A stretch of 64,000 bases of DNA. It comes from Gemmatimonadota bacterium (GTDB taxonomy: Bacteria > Latescibacterota > UBA2968 > GCA-2709665). Below are positions 7,940-15,843 of the stretch, one piece after another. The notes beneath the pieces are model-generated. The model was not told the DNA's origin. It saw only the letters and a list, made by a program, of their open reading frames with translations, and ran no database searches. A program made the translations under genes and the position numbers. How positions within the stretch are numbered: position 1 is the first letter of the stretch; each line of letters opens with the position of its first letter. The stretch covers positions 49,689 to 113,688 of the forward strand of contig JAPPJY010000077.1 of assembly GCA_028874335.1 (NCBI GenBank), in the 5' to 3' direction.

Positions 7940-8583
7940 TGGTGATTCGCTCCTTTCCGCGGCAGAACCCACACAATCGTCGTGGTCGGGTCGTTCGTTC
8001 GATAGATGACGGGCACGCCGTCGGGTTGATTGACCGAAACAAGAGTCGGATACTCGGCATCCAGCTCTTCATCTGTCAGGTGGGGTCTTGGATTCAATCG
8101 TCTGATCAATGCTTTGACTTCTGCCCTCGACGATTGCCCGGATTCCCGAAATTCCGGTTCGTAAGGGTCGATCAGACTTTCAGCGTTGTTTTCGCTCGAC
8201 CGCGCCAGATGGCTGTCACCGTTCTCCGTGCCGTTACGTATGAGCAACCCGATTCCCGCTATCACCAGAACCGCAGCGGCTGACCAGGTTACGATCCATT
8301 GTAGGTTACGTTTTCTGTTTGCTTGTCTCTTCACTGGCCCGGTCTGGGGCGATGCCTTGAGAATATCGTGGCGGATTCGCTCTACCATCCGCTCGGATAG
8401 CGCTGGTGCAGAGACGGTTAGCGCAAATTTCCTGACTATACGTTGGGACTCGACGAATGATTGATGAACTGCCATACAGCCATTACAGTGTCCTAGATGG
8501 CGCGAGATTCGGGAAGCCATGGATACTGTCAGGTCGTTTTCAACGTAAAGCGGCAGGAACAGTTGGACAATGCGGCAGATCAT
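7936..8583 (-). CDS. Anti-sigma factor with zinc-finger (zf-HC2) domain
   Basis: A 215-residue single-pass membrane protein. The N-terminal anti-sigma domain carries HLGHCNGC, an H-x3-C-x2-C zinc motif, near residue 30. One transmembrane helix lies around residues 98-115 (WIVTWSAAAVLVIAGIGLL), followed by a C-terminal extracytoplasmic region of about 100 residues. The family holds its cognate ECF sigma factor inactive at the membrane. The ATG overlaps the sigma factor stop (ATGA) and its own stop overlaps the next start, so three genes are translated in a chain. Longer readings upstream run into the sigma gene and are rejected. What signal the outer domain senses is not visible. Confidence 0.85.
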   Translation of the reverse strand: MICRIVQLFLPLYVENDLTVSMASRISRHLGHCNGCMAVHQSFVESQRIVRKFALTVSAPALSERMVERIRHDILKASPQTGPVKRQANRKRNLQWIVTWSAAAVLVIAGIGLLIRNGTENGDSHLARSSENNAESLIDPYEPEFRESGQSSRAEVKALIRRLNPRPHLTDEELDAEYPTLVSVNQPDGVPVIYRTNDPTTTIVWVLPRKGANHQ

Positions 8584-9095
8584 ATCTCCGTCTCCAGGCT
8601 CTCTCTGATGCGAGTCCTTGCTTTGTGAAGGTGGACGCGGGCGGTGACGCCGCTGCAACCGAGTATCTGTGCAACTTCGCACAATGGGAAGCCCTGAAGA
8701 TCCCGCAGCACGAATGCCATGCGTTGTTTCGGTGAGACCTTCTTCAGTATCCGGTCGAGTGTGAGTTTGAGATCGCTGTCGCTGGCCTGGCTGCGGTCCG
8801 GCAGCCCTGCCTCCACGGGTAATCGACGAGATTTCTTCTGTTTTCGAAGGTGGTCGACAGCAGTGTTGGTAACCAGTCTGAACAACCAGGTCGTGAATTT
8901 ATGGTTCGATGAATACGCACGGATGTTCCTGTAAAGTTTGATGAAACTCTCCTGGCAGATATCCTCGGCATCATCCCGGTTTCCCGCAATCTGGCAAGCT
9001 ACGGAATAAACCCTGGCCTTGTAAACCCCTACAAGCGCTTCAAATGCTTCAACGTCGCCTTCCTGCGCCTTTCTCACCAGGTCTGATTCGTCCAT
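8580..9095 (-). CDS. ECF-type RNA polymerase sigma factor
   Basis: A 171-residue sigma-70 of the RpoE/SigW type. Region 2 reads FEALVGVYKARVYSVAC, DAEDICQESFIKLYRN and FTTWLFRLVTNTAVDHLRK. Region 4 reads RMAFVLRDLQGFPLCEVAQ and then the helix-turn-helix with VHLHKARTRIRE. The chosen ATG begins MDESDLVRKAQEGD, the conserved family start; the 38-residue longer reading adds nothing conserved. The Shine-Dalgarno is weak. It heads the three-gene coupled operon with its anti-sigma factor. ECF factors usually activate their own operon, but no promoter motif could be assigned with confidence in the 350 bases upstream. Confidence 0.92.
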   Translation of the reverse strand: MDESDLVRKAQEGDVEAFEALVGVYKARVYSVACQIAGNRDDAEDICQESFIKLYRNIRAYSSNHKFTTWLFRLVTNTAVDHLRKQKKSRRLPVEAGLPDRSQASDSDLKLTLDRILKKVSPKQRMAFVLRDLQGFPLCEVAQILGCSGVTARVHLHKARTRIRESLETEI

Positions 9096-9453
9096 ATACA
9101 ATGGTCTTATCCTTGGGGCAGGATCCCGCGAGGTTGAGAATTCTATGTCCAATACCGGTTCCAATCGGATCTCCGTATATTTGGTCGATCTCAGAACCGT
9201 GAATGACAACCGATCAAGAGGCTGCTCGACCGGGAGAGTGCTTATCCTGCATCTACCATAATATACGACAGGAGGGCCGTGTTTGTTTAGGGCTTGACCG
9301 GGATTATCGCACAGCCGACGGGAAATCAGAAGTGCGCGGGTCGGAAAGGGAAAAGATCAGGGGCGACGCATGCGTCGCCCCTATATTCCTAATATCTGGC
9401 GGTTTTTGGTCTTTCCTCTCCCGTCCTGCGTCTCCCGTCTCACCGCTCTTCTG
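9096..9453. other. Intergenic region upstream of the ECF operon
   Basis: These 358 bases hold no credible gene. They must contain the promoter of the minus-strand sigma operon; I could not identify a clear -35/-10 pair. The only clear structure is the palindrome at 9359-9382. Confidence 0.5.
9359..9382. repeat. GC-rich perfect palindrome
   Basis: AGGGGCGACGCA joined directly to its reverse complement TGCGTCGCCCCT, 24 bases without a loop. It shares the AGGGGCGA...TCGCCCCT core with 5901-5928. A T-rich tract follows only after a gap, so it is more likely a REP-like element than a terminator, although it lies just past the 3' end of the SMP-30 gene. Confidence 0.7.
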
Positions 9454-10311
9454 CTACAACCCGATTCGTGAATAGAACTCCTCCACGCCGCGGATGCCCA
9501 GGTTCAGCCGGAACAGGGCGCCGGCGTGTTCGCCGTCCTCGTGTTTGATGTTTCCCCCGGCGGTCGTGACGTAGATGTCCGTGTAGTCCTCCCCGCCAAA
9601 GGTGAGGCTGGACACTTTCTTGACGGGGAATGGGATGCGCCGTTCTTCCACGCCGTCGGGCGTGTAGCGTACGAGGCAGTGGCCGTCCCATCGGGCGGAC
9701 CAGATGCAGCCGTGGGCGTCCACCGTCATGCCGTCCGGTATCCCTTCGTCTTCCGCCGCCCGGATAAAGACCTCCCGGTTCGCAATGTCGCCGGTTTCCC
9801 GATCGTAGTCGAACCGGTAGATATTGAGCGTGGGCGAGTCCGTGAAGTACATATGCCGGAGGTCCGCCGTGAACCCCATCCCGTTGGAAATCCCCACTTC
9901 ATCGATGACCACACGAAGCGTGCCGTCCGTATCCAGTCGATACAGCCTTCCAGGCCGCTCCGGCGTGGGCATGGTACCGCAGAATACCCGGCCCCCGGGA
10001 TCCGCAATCACGTCATTGAAGCGGGACTCGCGCTCGTCGGGGATTTCCTCGATCACCGTCGTGAGTTCACCGTCGCGCCAGACCTTGACCGCGCCTCGCT
10101 CCATGAAGAACAGCAGAGCCCCGTCGGCCTGCACGGTAAAACCGCCCACGACGTCGCCGGTATAACAGGTCTCGTGCGCTCCCGTGGCCGGGTCGTAACG
10201 GAACACGCGGCCGGCAGGGATATCGGTCCAGTAGACCCTCTTTTCCATCGGGTGCCAGAGGGGTCCTTCCCCGGTCTCGCAGGCGTAGTCCGCGATCAAC
10301 TCGGGCTGCAT
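9454..10311 (-). CDS. SMP-30/gluconolactonase (LRE) family protein
   Basis: A 285-residue six-bladed beta-propeller of the SMP-30/gluconolactonase family. Diagnostic segments are GEGPLWHP (about residues 14-21, with the metal-binding Glu), RFNDVIADPGGRVFCGTM (Asn/Asp), ISNGMGF and IPDGMTVDAHGCIWSA. Family enzymes hydrolyse sugar lactones with one divalent cation. The ATG of MQPELIADY is chosen because AAAGGAG precedes it; six upstream codons are discarded. It stands alone on the minus strand, but the UxaA-type and isomerase genes nearby suggest sugar-acid metabolism. Confidence 0.9.
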   Translation of the reverse strand: MQPELIADYACETGEGPLWHPMEKRVYWTDIPAGRVFRYDPATGAHETCYTGDVVGGFTVQADGALLFFMERGAVKVWRDGELTTVIEEIPDERESRFNDVIADPGGRVFCGTMPTPERPGRLYRLDTDGTLRVVIDEVGISNGMGFTADLRHMYFTDSPTLNIYRFDYDRETGDIANREVFIRAAEDEGIPDGMTVDAHGCIWSARWDGHCLVRYTPDGVEERRIPFPVKKVSSLTFGGEDYTDIYVTTAGGNIKHEDGEHAGALFRLNLGIRGVEEFYSRIGL

Positions 10312-10527
10312 TTGTCGCTCCTTTCGCACAAGCTGCCGTTCACGCTTCGATTCGTCGAGGACGGACGGTTCAATGGTAACGGCCGGCCCATATCTACGTG
10401 CCGGACCACGGCATTGTCAAGGGGTTTGTCGATTCGCTGTCGGAGTCGGTTTCGGCTTGTTCCTGCCGGTACCGCCCGGTATATTTCGCGTGTCTGAAAT
10501 CAACGCGGTCGCGCGAAAGGAATCGGC

Positions 10528-10740
10528 ATGTCCGGGAGTCGGGAAGCCGGAAACGGGCAACGTGAGATCGGAAAGTGGATGGCGGTCGGTTCGGGCGTCG
10601 GCGCCGGCGCGGGTTCCGTCTTCGGGGTGGGGAGCGGCGACTTCGGTCTGTGGGTGAGCGCCGGAGTGACCATTGGCGCGAGTCTGGGGCTTGCCGTGGG
10701 CGCCTGCATCCGACGGCTGAAGTTCAGGCGGAAGGATTGA
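10528..10740 (+). CDS. Small glycine-zipper membrane protein
   Basis: A 70-residue protein made of two short hydrophobic glycine/alanine-rich segments (MAVGSGVGAGAGSVFGVGSG and VSAGVTIGASLGLAVGACI), followed by a basic tail RRLKFRRKD. The GxxxG spacing is typical of glycine-zipper helical hairpins that pack in membranes. AAAGGA lies upstream of the ATG at normal spacing. Similar short proteins are common in bacteria and uncharacterised; no function is proposed. It sits alone between two minus-strand genes. Confidence 0.7.
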   Translation: MSGSREAGNGQREIGKWMAVGSGVGAGAGSVFGVGSGDFGLWVSAGVTIGASLGLAVGACIRRLKFRRKD

Positions 10741-10815
10741 CACCGGTGTACCCGCCCTGGTGTTCGTGAACGGCATCGACCGCAATGTACCTGAGTACAG
10801 GCGAGACGTCAGGGT

Positions 10816-11679
10816 TCAGTAAATCGGAATGCCGGCGCGCTTCGAAAACTCCCGGACGTTCGCGGCGGCGAGCGGAATCTGATCCGGACCGAGATGTTCG
10901 ATCAGCGCGTAACCCTCGGGATGATGTGCGTGAAACAGCCCGAGCGCAAGGGCCAGATTCAGCTCGCCGAGGCCCGGAACCGCCTCTTCCAGATGGACTA
11001 CCAGACGATTGCCGACGCTGATGTCCTTGACGTGACAGACGGGCGCGAGCGGACCGATGGTTTCGAAGATGTGGTTCAGGCGTTCGGTGTCCGAGTAGAC
11101 GTGATCGATGGATTCGAAGTGATTGACGTAGTCCATCACCAGCCTCAGGTTCGCGCTGTCGACGGACTCGATGAGCCGGCGGCACGCCGTAGGCGTATTG
11201 AGTATTGAAACGACGTGAGTTTCCACGACGATAACGACGTTCTGCGCCGCGGTACGGTTTGCGATCTCCCGCAGCGTGCGGTTCAGCAACGCGTGCGCTT
11301 CCGGCGTGTGGTTTTCGCGATGCGGCGTCCATGGGCCGGCGGGGTTGCGGCTGCCCGGCCGGATCAGGTAGCAGTCGGCGCCCAGACGCGCGGCGATTCC
11401 GGCGCCCCTTATCACTTTCGCCACGGCTCCTGAACGAACCTCCGGGTCCGGATCGAACAGGCAGTCGCCATAGGTGACGGCGAACTGCGCGAGATCGATC
11501 TCATGGTCCGCGAACCGCTGTCTGCATCTGGCCGCGTCTTCGTCCGAGATTGCGTTCAACAATTCGCCCGGCAGGTGAAATCCCGCACCCGTGAATCCGA
11601 GTTCCCGAATCGATTTGAAGTGGACGTCCGTGAAGCTCCGGAGGTCTCCCGGAAGCATGCCGACAATGCCGAGTCTCAT
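10816..11679 (-). CDS. Sugar phosphate isomerase/epimerase family TIM barrel
   Basis: A 287-residue xylose-isomerase-like barrel with its first strand in MRLGIVGMLPGDL. Probable metal ligands appear in VVIVVETHV (Glu/His), LRLVMDYVNHF (Asp/His), PVCHVKDISV (His/Asp) and the terminal ALIEHLG (Glu). AATTGCRRLIES-type helices separate the strands as expected. It is paralogous to the isomerases at 5.0 and 48.9 kb but clearly diverged. It diverges from the small gene at 11745. The substrate is unknown; the UxaA-like dehydratase nearby makes a sugar or sugar acid plausible. Confidence 0.83.
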   Translation of the reverse strand: MRLGIVGMLPGDLRSFTDVHFKSIRELGFTGAGFHLPGELLNAISDEDAARCRQRFADHEIDLAQFAVTYGDCLFDPDPEVRSGAVAKVIRGAGIAARLGADCYLIRPGSRNPAGPWTPHRENHTPEAHALLNRTLREIANRTAAQNVVIVVETHVVSILNTPTACRRLIESVDSANLRLVMDYVNHFESIDHVYSDTERLNHIFETIGPLAPVCHVKDISVGNRLVVHLEEAVPGLGELNLALALGLFHAHHPEGYALIEHLGPDQIPLAAANVREFSKRAGIPIY

Positions 11680-11744
11680 TTGCGATTTCCACTGAATGCA
11701 AGAACCGTCAGCGATTCGCTGACGGACCGAAAGGAGGCGGATCG

Positions 11745-12029
11745 ATGGCCGAATTCGTGGACGATTTGAGCATCAATTACGAGGAAGACGGCGTTCTGCT
11801 CTGCAGGCAATTGGACAAGCACGTGCTTTCGAGGGGGGCGTGGGCAACCGTCATGTTTCTGTACCAGGACCTGAACCGGCAATCGGGTGAATACGGGCCT
11901 GAAAAAGTGACGATTCGCCGATTCCAGAAGCGGGACGGAACCTATATACCGCGGAGCAAGTTCAATATCTCAAGCCTGGACCAGGGACGTAAAATCGTGT
12001 CCGCGCTCCAGGACTGGATTGAAAGATAG
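11745..12029 (+). CDS. Small conserved protein of unknown function (PC4-like fold possible)
   Basis: A 94-residue protein with a strong AAAGGAGG ribosome site. It begins MAEFVDDLSINYEEDG, has an alpha-helical CRQLDKHVLSRGAWATVMFLYQDL segment, and ends with VTIRRFQKRDGTYIPRSKF and a terminal helix GRKIVSALQDWIER. The strand-rich IRRFQKRDG...KFNIS part loosely resembles the PC4 (transcriptional coactivator p15) single-strand-binding fold, but I cannot confirm this. The protein is compact, charged and soluble, with no signal peptide. It ends 17 bases from the stop of the converging UxaA-type gene. Confidence 0.65.
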   Translation: MAEFVDDLSINYEEDGVLLCRQLDKHVLSRGAWATVMFLYQDLNRQSGEYGPEKVTIRRFQKRDGTYIPRSKFNISSLDQGRKIVSALQDWIER

Positions 12030-12046
12030 AGTCTATGCCTGCGTCT

Positions 12047-14749
12047 CTACATTGAAACGCCCAGCAGCCCTCGAGTGAACTGAAAATCCGTGTTTTTCTG
12101 TCTCATCGTGACGGTTGTATAGTTTCGAGACGCGGTTTCCAGGAGCAGTTCAACGATCCGCCTGGCGTTTTTCTCAGGCGCGTCGGATAGCGCAAGGTCC
12201 AGGTCGTCCGCGTTGACCTCGGACACGGACGGCTCCGTGCTGATCTGAAGCACGGGCAGCATCGGATGCCCCTGCATCGGATGTTCGGCCACGTGCGCGA
12301 TCAGGATTTGAACACCCGTGCCGCCAAGGCCGGTAAGCGTCTCGACCCAGTGGTCGGTCTGCGTTTCCATAATGTAGAAACCCGGGCGCTTTGCCGTCTG
12401 GCCATACCCGATGGACGGACCGGGCGTTGCATTCGCCAGCACGGTATCGGAAAACGGCGCCGAGGAGAGCAGCGCCGAGTTGTCCGGCGCCACGACCCTT
12501 GCGCCCGCGCCCACGAGCCTGCGGACAAGGATCGCAAACGAAGCCGAGGCTGCGTCATTGACCCTGCCGTCGGACAGGATGCCCACCGACAATGTCCCCG
12601 GATCGGATTGTCTATAGACCGGCGGACGATCCCTTTCCACCCGCGCGGCGAACCAGGATTCCACGTTGCGAAACGTGGAGTCGAGTCCTCCGTCGAGCTG
12701 GATGCTCGACCACCCGAAGCGGGCGGGGTCGATGCCTTCGCGTTCAAGTTGGTGCCTGAGATAGTCATTGTGGGTTTTTTCACAACCGTGTTCCAGCAGC
12801 AGCGCGTGCCGTACCAGGGGGTGGGTGAGATAGCCGAGCATGGTTCGGGAATACATCTTCTCGGTCGCGTCGCCCGCCACGCCGCAGCCTTCCGTGTGAA
12901 CGAGTGCGACGTACCGGGAGATGCCCCGGTCTTTTCCGATTTCGTTCTGTTCGAGGCGGTCTGCGGCCATCATTGCGACCTGACCCGCGCAAAGGCTGGT
13001 TGGCAGGATCAGACCGATCTGATCCGTGGCGATGCCCGTCGCTGTGACAATACCGCGGAATTTGCCTTGCAATGCGTCGTGTCCTGCGCCCGCGGTTATG
13101 GGCTTCCCGTACGGCTGCGGGAGCGTCCGGAGACGTTCGACGTTGCCGGGGTCGGTCTGTCGCCAGTTCCGCCAGATGGACACCTGGGAGTGTCCCGCCC
13201 GTTCACCCTTGCTCCTTGTTCCTGAAGCGATGTCAAGCGTGAGATCCGTCATCCGATTCCCCAGCGTGTCCAGCGGGGTTCCGTCAAGATAGCCGCCCGC
13301 GTTGACGTCCATTTCGTTCTCGAGGAGTTCGTACCGGCTCGTCGTCGTAATGATTTTCAGGGTGGGTACGAAAGGGAAATTGGTGATGGAGCCGTTTCCG
13401 GTTATGAAGAAGATCACGTTACATCCGGACGCGACCTGTCCGGCAATGCTCTCAAGGTCGTTCCCCGGGCTGTCCATGAAGTAAAATCCGGGTTCGTGCA
13501 TGGGTTCCCCGTAGTCCAGGACCCCGTCGAGGCGAACCTGGGGATGGCGCTTCATGGCTGCGCCGATGGATTTGAGTACGATGTTGTAAATGCCTCTGAG
13601 CTTGTTGCCGCCGGAGGGGTTGCCTTCGGCGGTCGCTCCATGACACGCCGCGAAATCCTTGTAGGCTTCCACGCGGTCCAGAAAGCGGCGGGCCGTATTG
13701 AGATCCTTGACGTTCTGCAAAACGTAGGGTTCCGCGCCAATCAACTCGTCCGTTTCCGCCAGATTTGCCGAGCCGCCGTGCCGGATGATCTCACGCGCGA
13801 CCCATGACGCCAGCGGGTTACCCGACACGCCGGAAAAGGCGTCCGATCCCCCGCATTGCAGCGCGATCTTGAGACCGGATACGGAAGAATGTCGTCGGGC
13901 TGTCCGGTTGACATCCGGCAGCCACCCCGCGACGACGTCCCGTGCCCGTTCGAGGTTATCTTCAAAACCGCCGCGCAGGGTTAGAAAGCGGTGGGGGACG
14001 TCGAAGAGGGGAGCGTTGTTTTCCGACATGTATGCGTGCAGCATGGCATTTGTCAGCGGCTCAGTGCCGTAGTCGACCGCGAGCGCGGCGCCCACGTTCG
14101 GGTGTATCATAAAGCCCGCAAGCGTTCTCCGAAGAAGGTCCAGGTTGTTCGGCGTGGTCCGCCCGCCACCTTCCGTGTGCGCGACGGCGACGATCCCGTC
14201 GATGTTGGGATAGGCGTCGGAAACACCTTCCAACCGTCGTTCAAGTTGCTTTACGAAGCTTCCCGTTCGTGACGTCGTGCCCAGGATCAGGACATAGTTA
14301 CGGGTGCCAACTCCCCTCGAGGCGCACCGGGCATATCCCTCGAATGTACGGATACCCCCGACCGGAGGGACCTGATCCCCTGGGTGGAATGAATCTTCAT
14401 TCAAACGGTAGGGCTGGATGTGGTCTCTGAAATTGGGTTCGGCCGGCGGTCGAAAATCCAGGTTGCGGAGGCTGAGCGCTTCCAGCATGCCGGCGTTACA
14501 GACGTAGTCGCCCGGGGAAATGTCCCTCAACGCGACGCCGAACGGGAGATTCCAGGAGAGAAGGGACTCACCCGCGGGGATGGGCGCCACGGCGAACCGG
14601 TGGCCCTCCAGCATCGTTGCAGCCAGCCGAAGAACAGAGCCGCGGGTGCGGATACGGACGCCCGCCTGCAGATTCCGCGTCGCAATGGCGACGTTGTCGC
14701 CTGATTGCGGCAGTCTGGCGACGTCCTCAAAGTCGAATATTCCAGACAT
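12047..14749 (-). CDS. UxaA/altronate dehydratase-family protein with internal duplication
   Basis: A 900-residue protein related to UxaA/GarD sugar-acid dehydratases, nearly twice the normal size of about 500. Residues 15-95 form the SAF-like N-terminal domain. Residues about 130-550 form a D-galactarate/altronate dehydratase domain (VAVAHTEGGG, CGGSDAFSGVSGNPL, GFYFMDSPGNDLES, TGNGSITNFP). Residues about 600-870 repeat it in degenerate form (VALVHTEGCG, LTHPLVRHALLLEHGCEK, GFYIMETQTDHWVE). The active enzymes eliminate water from altronate or galactarate using a metal. AAGGAG precedes the chosen ATG; an 89-codon longer reading crosses the regulator's promoter and is rejected. It diverges from the DtxR-like gene. 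Confidence 0.82.
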   Translation of the reverse strand: MSGIFDFEDVARLPQSGDNVAIATRNLQAGVRIRTRGSVLRLAATMLEGHRFAVAPIPAGESLLSWNLPFGVALRDISPGDYVCNAGMLEALSLRNLDFRPPAEPNFRDHIQPYRLNEDSFHPGDQVPPVGGIRTFEGYARCASRGVGTRNYVLILGTTSRTGSFVKQLERRLEGVSDAYPNIDGIVAVAHTEGGGRTTPNNLDLLRRTLAGFMIHPNVGAALAVDYGTEPLTNAMLHAYMSENNAPLFDVPHRFLTLRGGFEDNLERARDVVAGWLPDVNRTARRHSSVSGLKIALQCGGSDAFSGVSGNPLASWVAREIIRHGGSANLAETDELIGAEPYVLQNVKDLNTARRFLDRVEAYKDFAACHGATAEGNPSGGNKLRGIYNIVLKSIGAAMKRHPQVRLDGVLDYGEPMHEPGFYFMDSPGNDLESIAGQVASGCNVIFFITGNGSITNFPFVPTLKIITTTSRYELLENEMDVNAGGYLDGTPLDTLGNRMTDLTLDIASGTRSKGERAGHSQVSIWRNWRQTDPGNVERLRTLPQPYGKPITAGAGHDALQGKFRGIVTATGIATDQIGLILPTSLCAGQVAMMAADRLEQNEIGKDRGISRYVALVHTEGCGVAGDATEKMYSRTMLGYLTHPLVRHALLLEHGCEKTHNDYLRHQLEREGIDPARFGWSSIQLDGGLDSTFRNVESWFAARVERDRPPVYRQSDPGTLSVGILSDGRVNDAASASFAILVRRLVGAGARVVAPDNSALLSSAPFSDTVLANATPGPSIGYGQTAKRPGFYIMETQTDHWVETLTGLGGTGVQILIAHVAEHPMQGHPMLPVLQISTEPSVSEVNADDLDLALSDAPEKNARRIVELLLETASRNYTTVTMRQKNTDFQFTRGLLGVSM

Positions 14750-14872
14750 CGACCGGCTCCTTGAAGCGTTGCTCGGATACCTGTGATTACGGCGGGTTCC
14801 GGGAGGTATACGAAATCGGGCGCCAAAAGTCAAGCGCGACGCCGTGGACGTTTGACTATCGACAGATTTCGC

Positions 14873-14901
14873 TTGACTTGGCGCCCGTTTGTTGATTAAA
14901 T
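14873..14901 (+). promoter_or_regulatory. Probable promoter of the first feo operon
   Basis: TTGACT at 14873-14878 and TTAAAT at 14896-14901 with a 17-base spacer, in an AT-rich patch upstream of the DtxR-like gene. Direction and position fit transcription of dtxR-like, feoA and feoB. Assigned by consensus only. Confidence 0.5.
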
Positions 14902-14909
14902 TTATAACG

Positions 14910-14931
14910 TATGTTTTATTTGTAAAACATA
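14910..14931. promoter_or_regulatory. Probable metalloregulator operator (perfect palindrome)
   Basis: TATGTTTTA (14910-14918) and TAAAACATA (14923-14931) are exact nine-base arms around TTTG. The site lies just downstream of the proposed -10 and 38 bases before the DtxR-like start, a normal place for an autoregulatory DtxR/MntR operator controlling the first feo operon. Confidence 0.6.
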
Positions 14932-14969
14932 TGACTGGTTCAGAAGCCTGACGGCGGAAAGGGGGCCCC

Positions 14970-15500
14970 GTGGCATCTTCCGATGTGTGGAAAGCATTCG
15001 AGGAGAATGAAATCACGCACAGCGTCGCTCATCACCTTGTCGCCATTAGAGAGCTCAAGGACCAGTACGGATACGCGCGCGTGTCCGATGTCGCACGACA
15101 TCTGGACATTACGCGAGGGAGCGCGTCGCTGACCTTAAAGGCGCTCCGACAGAAGCAGTTCGTTCTTGAAGATCAGAACAAGTTCCTGCGGCTTTCCGAA
15201 CGAGGCGAACGTCTGGTCGACCTGGTACTGGCCAAGCGCGCCATCGTTCGCAAGTTTCTCAAGGACGTACTGCATGTGGAAGGGTACCAGTCGGAAGTGG
15301 ACGCGTGCAAGGTAGAGCACCTGTTGAGCGAGGAAACCAGCGAAAAACTGCTGAATTTCGTAAGGTTCCTGCTGGCCGACACGCCGGAGGCGCGGGAGTT
15401 TCTGAACGCATTCTGGCAGACCGGCGACTTCTGCCACGACGAGGCCGATTGTCCGATCTGCGAAGACGAGTGCCTCCTCCGAATCGGAGCGGACGGTTGA
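14970..15500 (+). CDS. DtxR/MntR-family metal-dependent transcriptional regulator
   Basis: A 176-residue two-domain DtxR-like repressor. The N-terminal winged helix reads HHLVAIRELKDQYGYARVSD, ARHLDITRGSASLTLKALRQ and a wing with NKFLRLSERGE. The dimerisation domain carries ACKVEH (about residue 113), matching the Cys-x2-Glu-His metal site of DtxR. It lacks the C-terminal SH3 domain and instead ends with FCHDEADCPICEDECL, four cysteines that could bind iron, zinc or a cluster. The GTG start has GGAAAGGGGG upstream. It precedes feoA by 30 bases and is probably an Fe(II)- or Mn(II)-responsive repressor of its own operon, acting on the palindrome upstream. Confidence 0.88.
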   Translation: MASSDVWKAFEENEITHSVAHHLVAIRELKDQYGYARVSDVARHLDITRGSASLTLKALRQKQFVLEDQNKFLRLSERGERLVDLVLAKRAIVRKFLKDVLHVEGYQSEVDACKVEHLLSEETSEKLLNFVRFLLADTPEAREFLNAFWQTGDFCHDEADCPICEDECLLRIGADG

Positions 15501-15530
15501 TCCGGCGACACGACGGTAAAGGATGGTAAA

Positions 15531-15833
15531 ATGGTGGCGCGTCTTATGCAACTGGCCACGCGCGGCGTCCGGCTTTCAACCGATCGGAAGAACCGGTCGC
15601 GGAAGATGTTCCGGGGTTCGCTGGCCGGACTCGACGTGGGCGACGAAGGAACGGTGGAGTCGGTGGAGGGGAACACGCCCCTGGCCTCCCGGTTGCGGGA
15701 GTTGGGTGTTTGTCCCGGGGTCAGGGTTCGGATGCTTCGCGCCGGCGGCAGGCTGGTCGTGCAGGTGGAAGACGCCCGGTTCTGTTTGCGGATGCACGAT
15801 GCGGTTGCCATAAGGCTAAGTCCGATCAGCTGA
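15531..15833 (+). CDS. feoA: Ferrous iron transport protein FeoA
   Basis: A 100-residue protein whose C-terminal 75 residues form the SH3-like FeoA domain: LDVGDEGTVESVEG, LRELGVCPGVRVRMLRAGG, LVVQVED and LRMHDAVAIRLSP. FeoA proteins bind the cytoplasmic part of FeoB and promote Fe(II) uptake. About 25 extra N-terminal residues (LMQLATRGVRLSTDRKNRSR) precede the domain; a later start would shorten it, but AAAGGATGG supports this ATG. The stop is ten bases before feoB, so the two are cotranscribed. Confidence 0.9.
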   Translation: MVARLMQLATRGVRLSTDRKNRSRKMFRGSLAGLDVGDEGTVESVEGNTPLASRLRELGVCPGVRVRMLRAGGRLVVQVEDARFCLRMHDAVAIRLSPIS

Positions 15834-15843
15834 GGTTGAACGC

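Noticed and set aside
14750..15016. N-terminal extension of the UxaA-type frame
   Set aside because: It crosses the divergent promoter and operator and overlaps the DtxR-like gene; AAGGAG supports the start at 14749.
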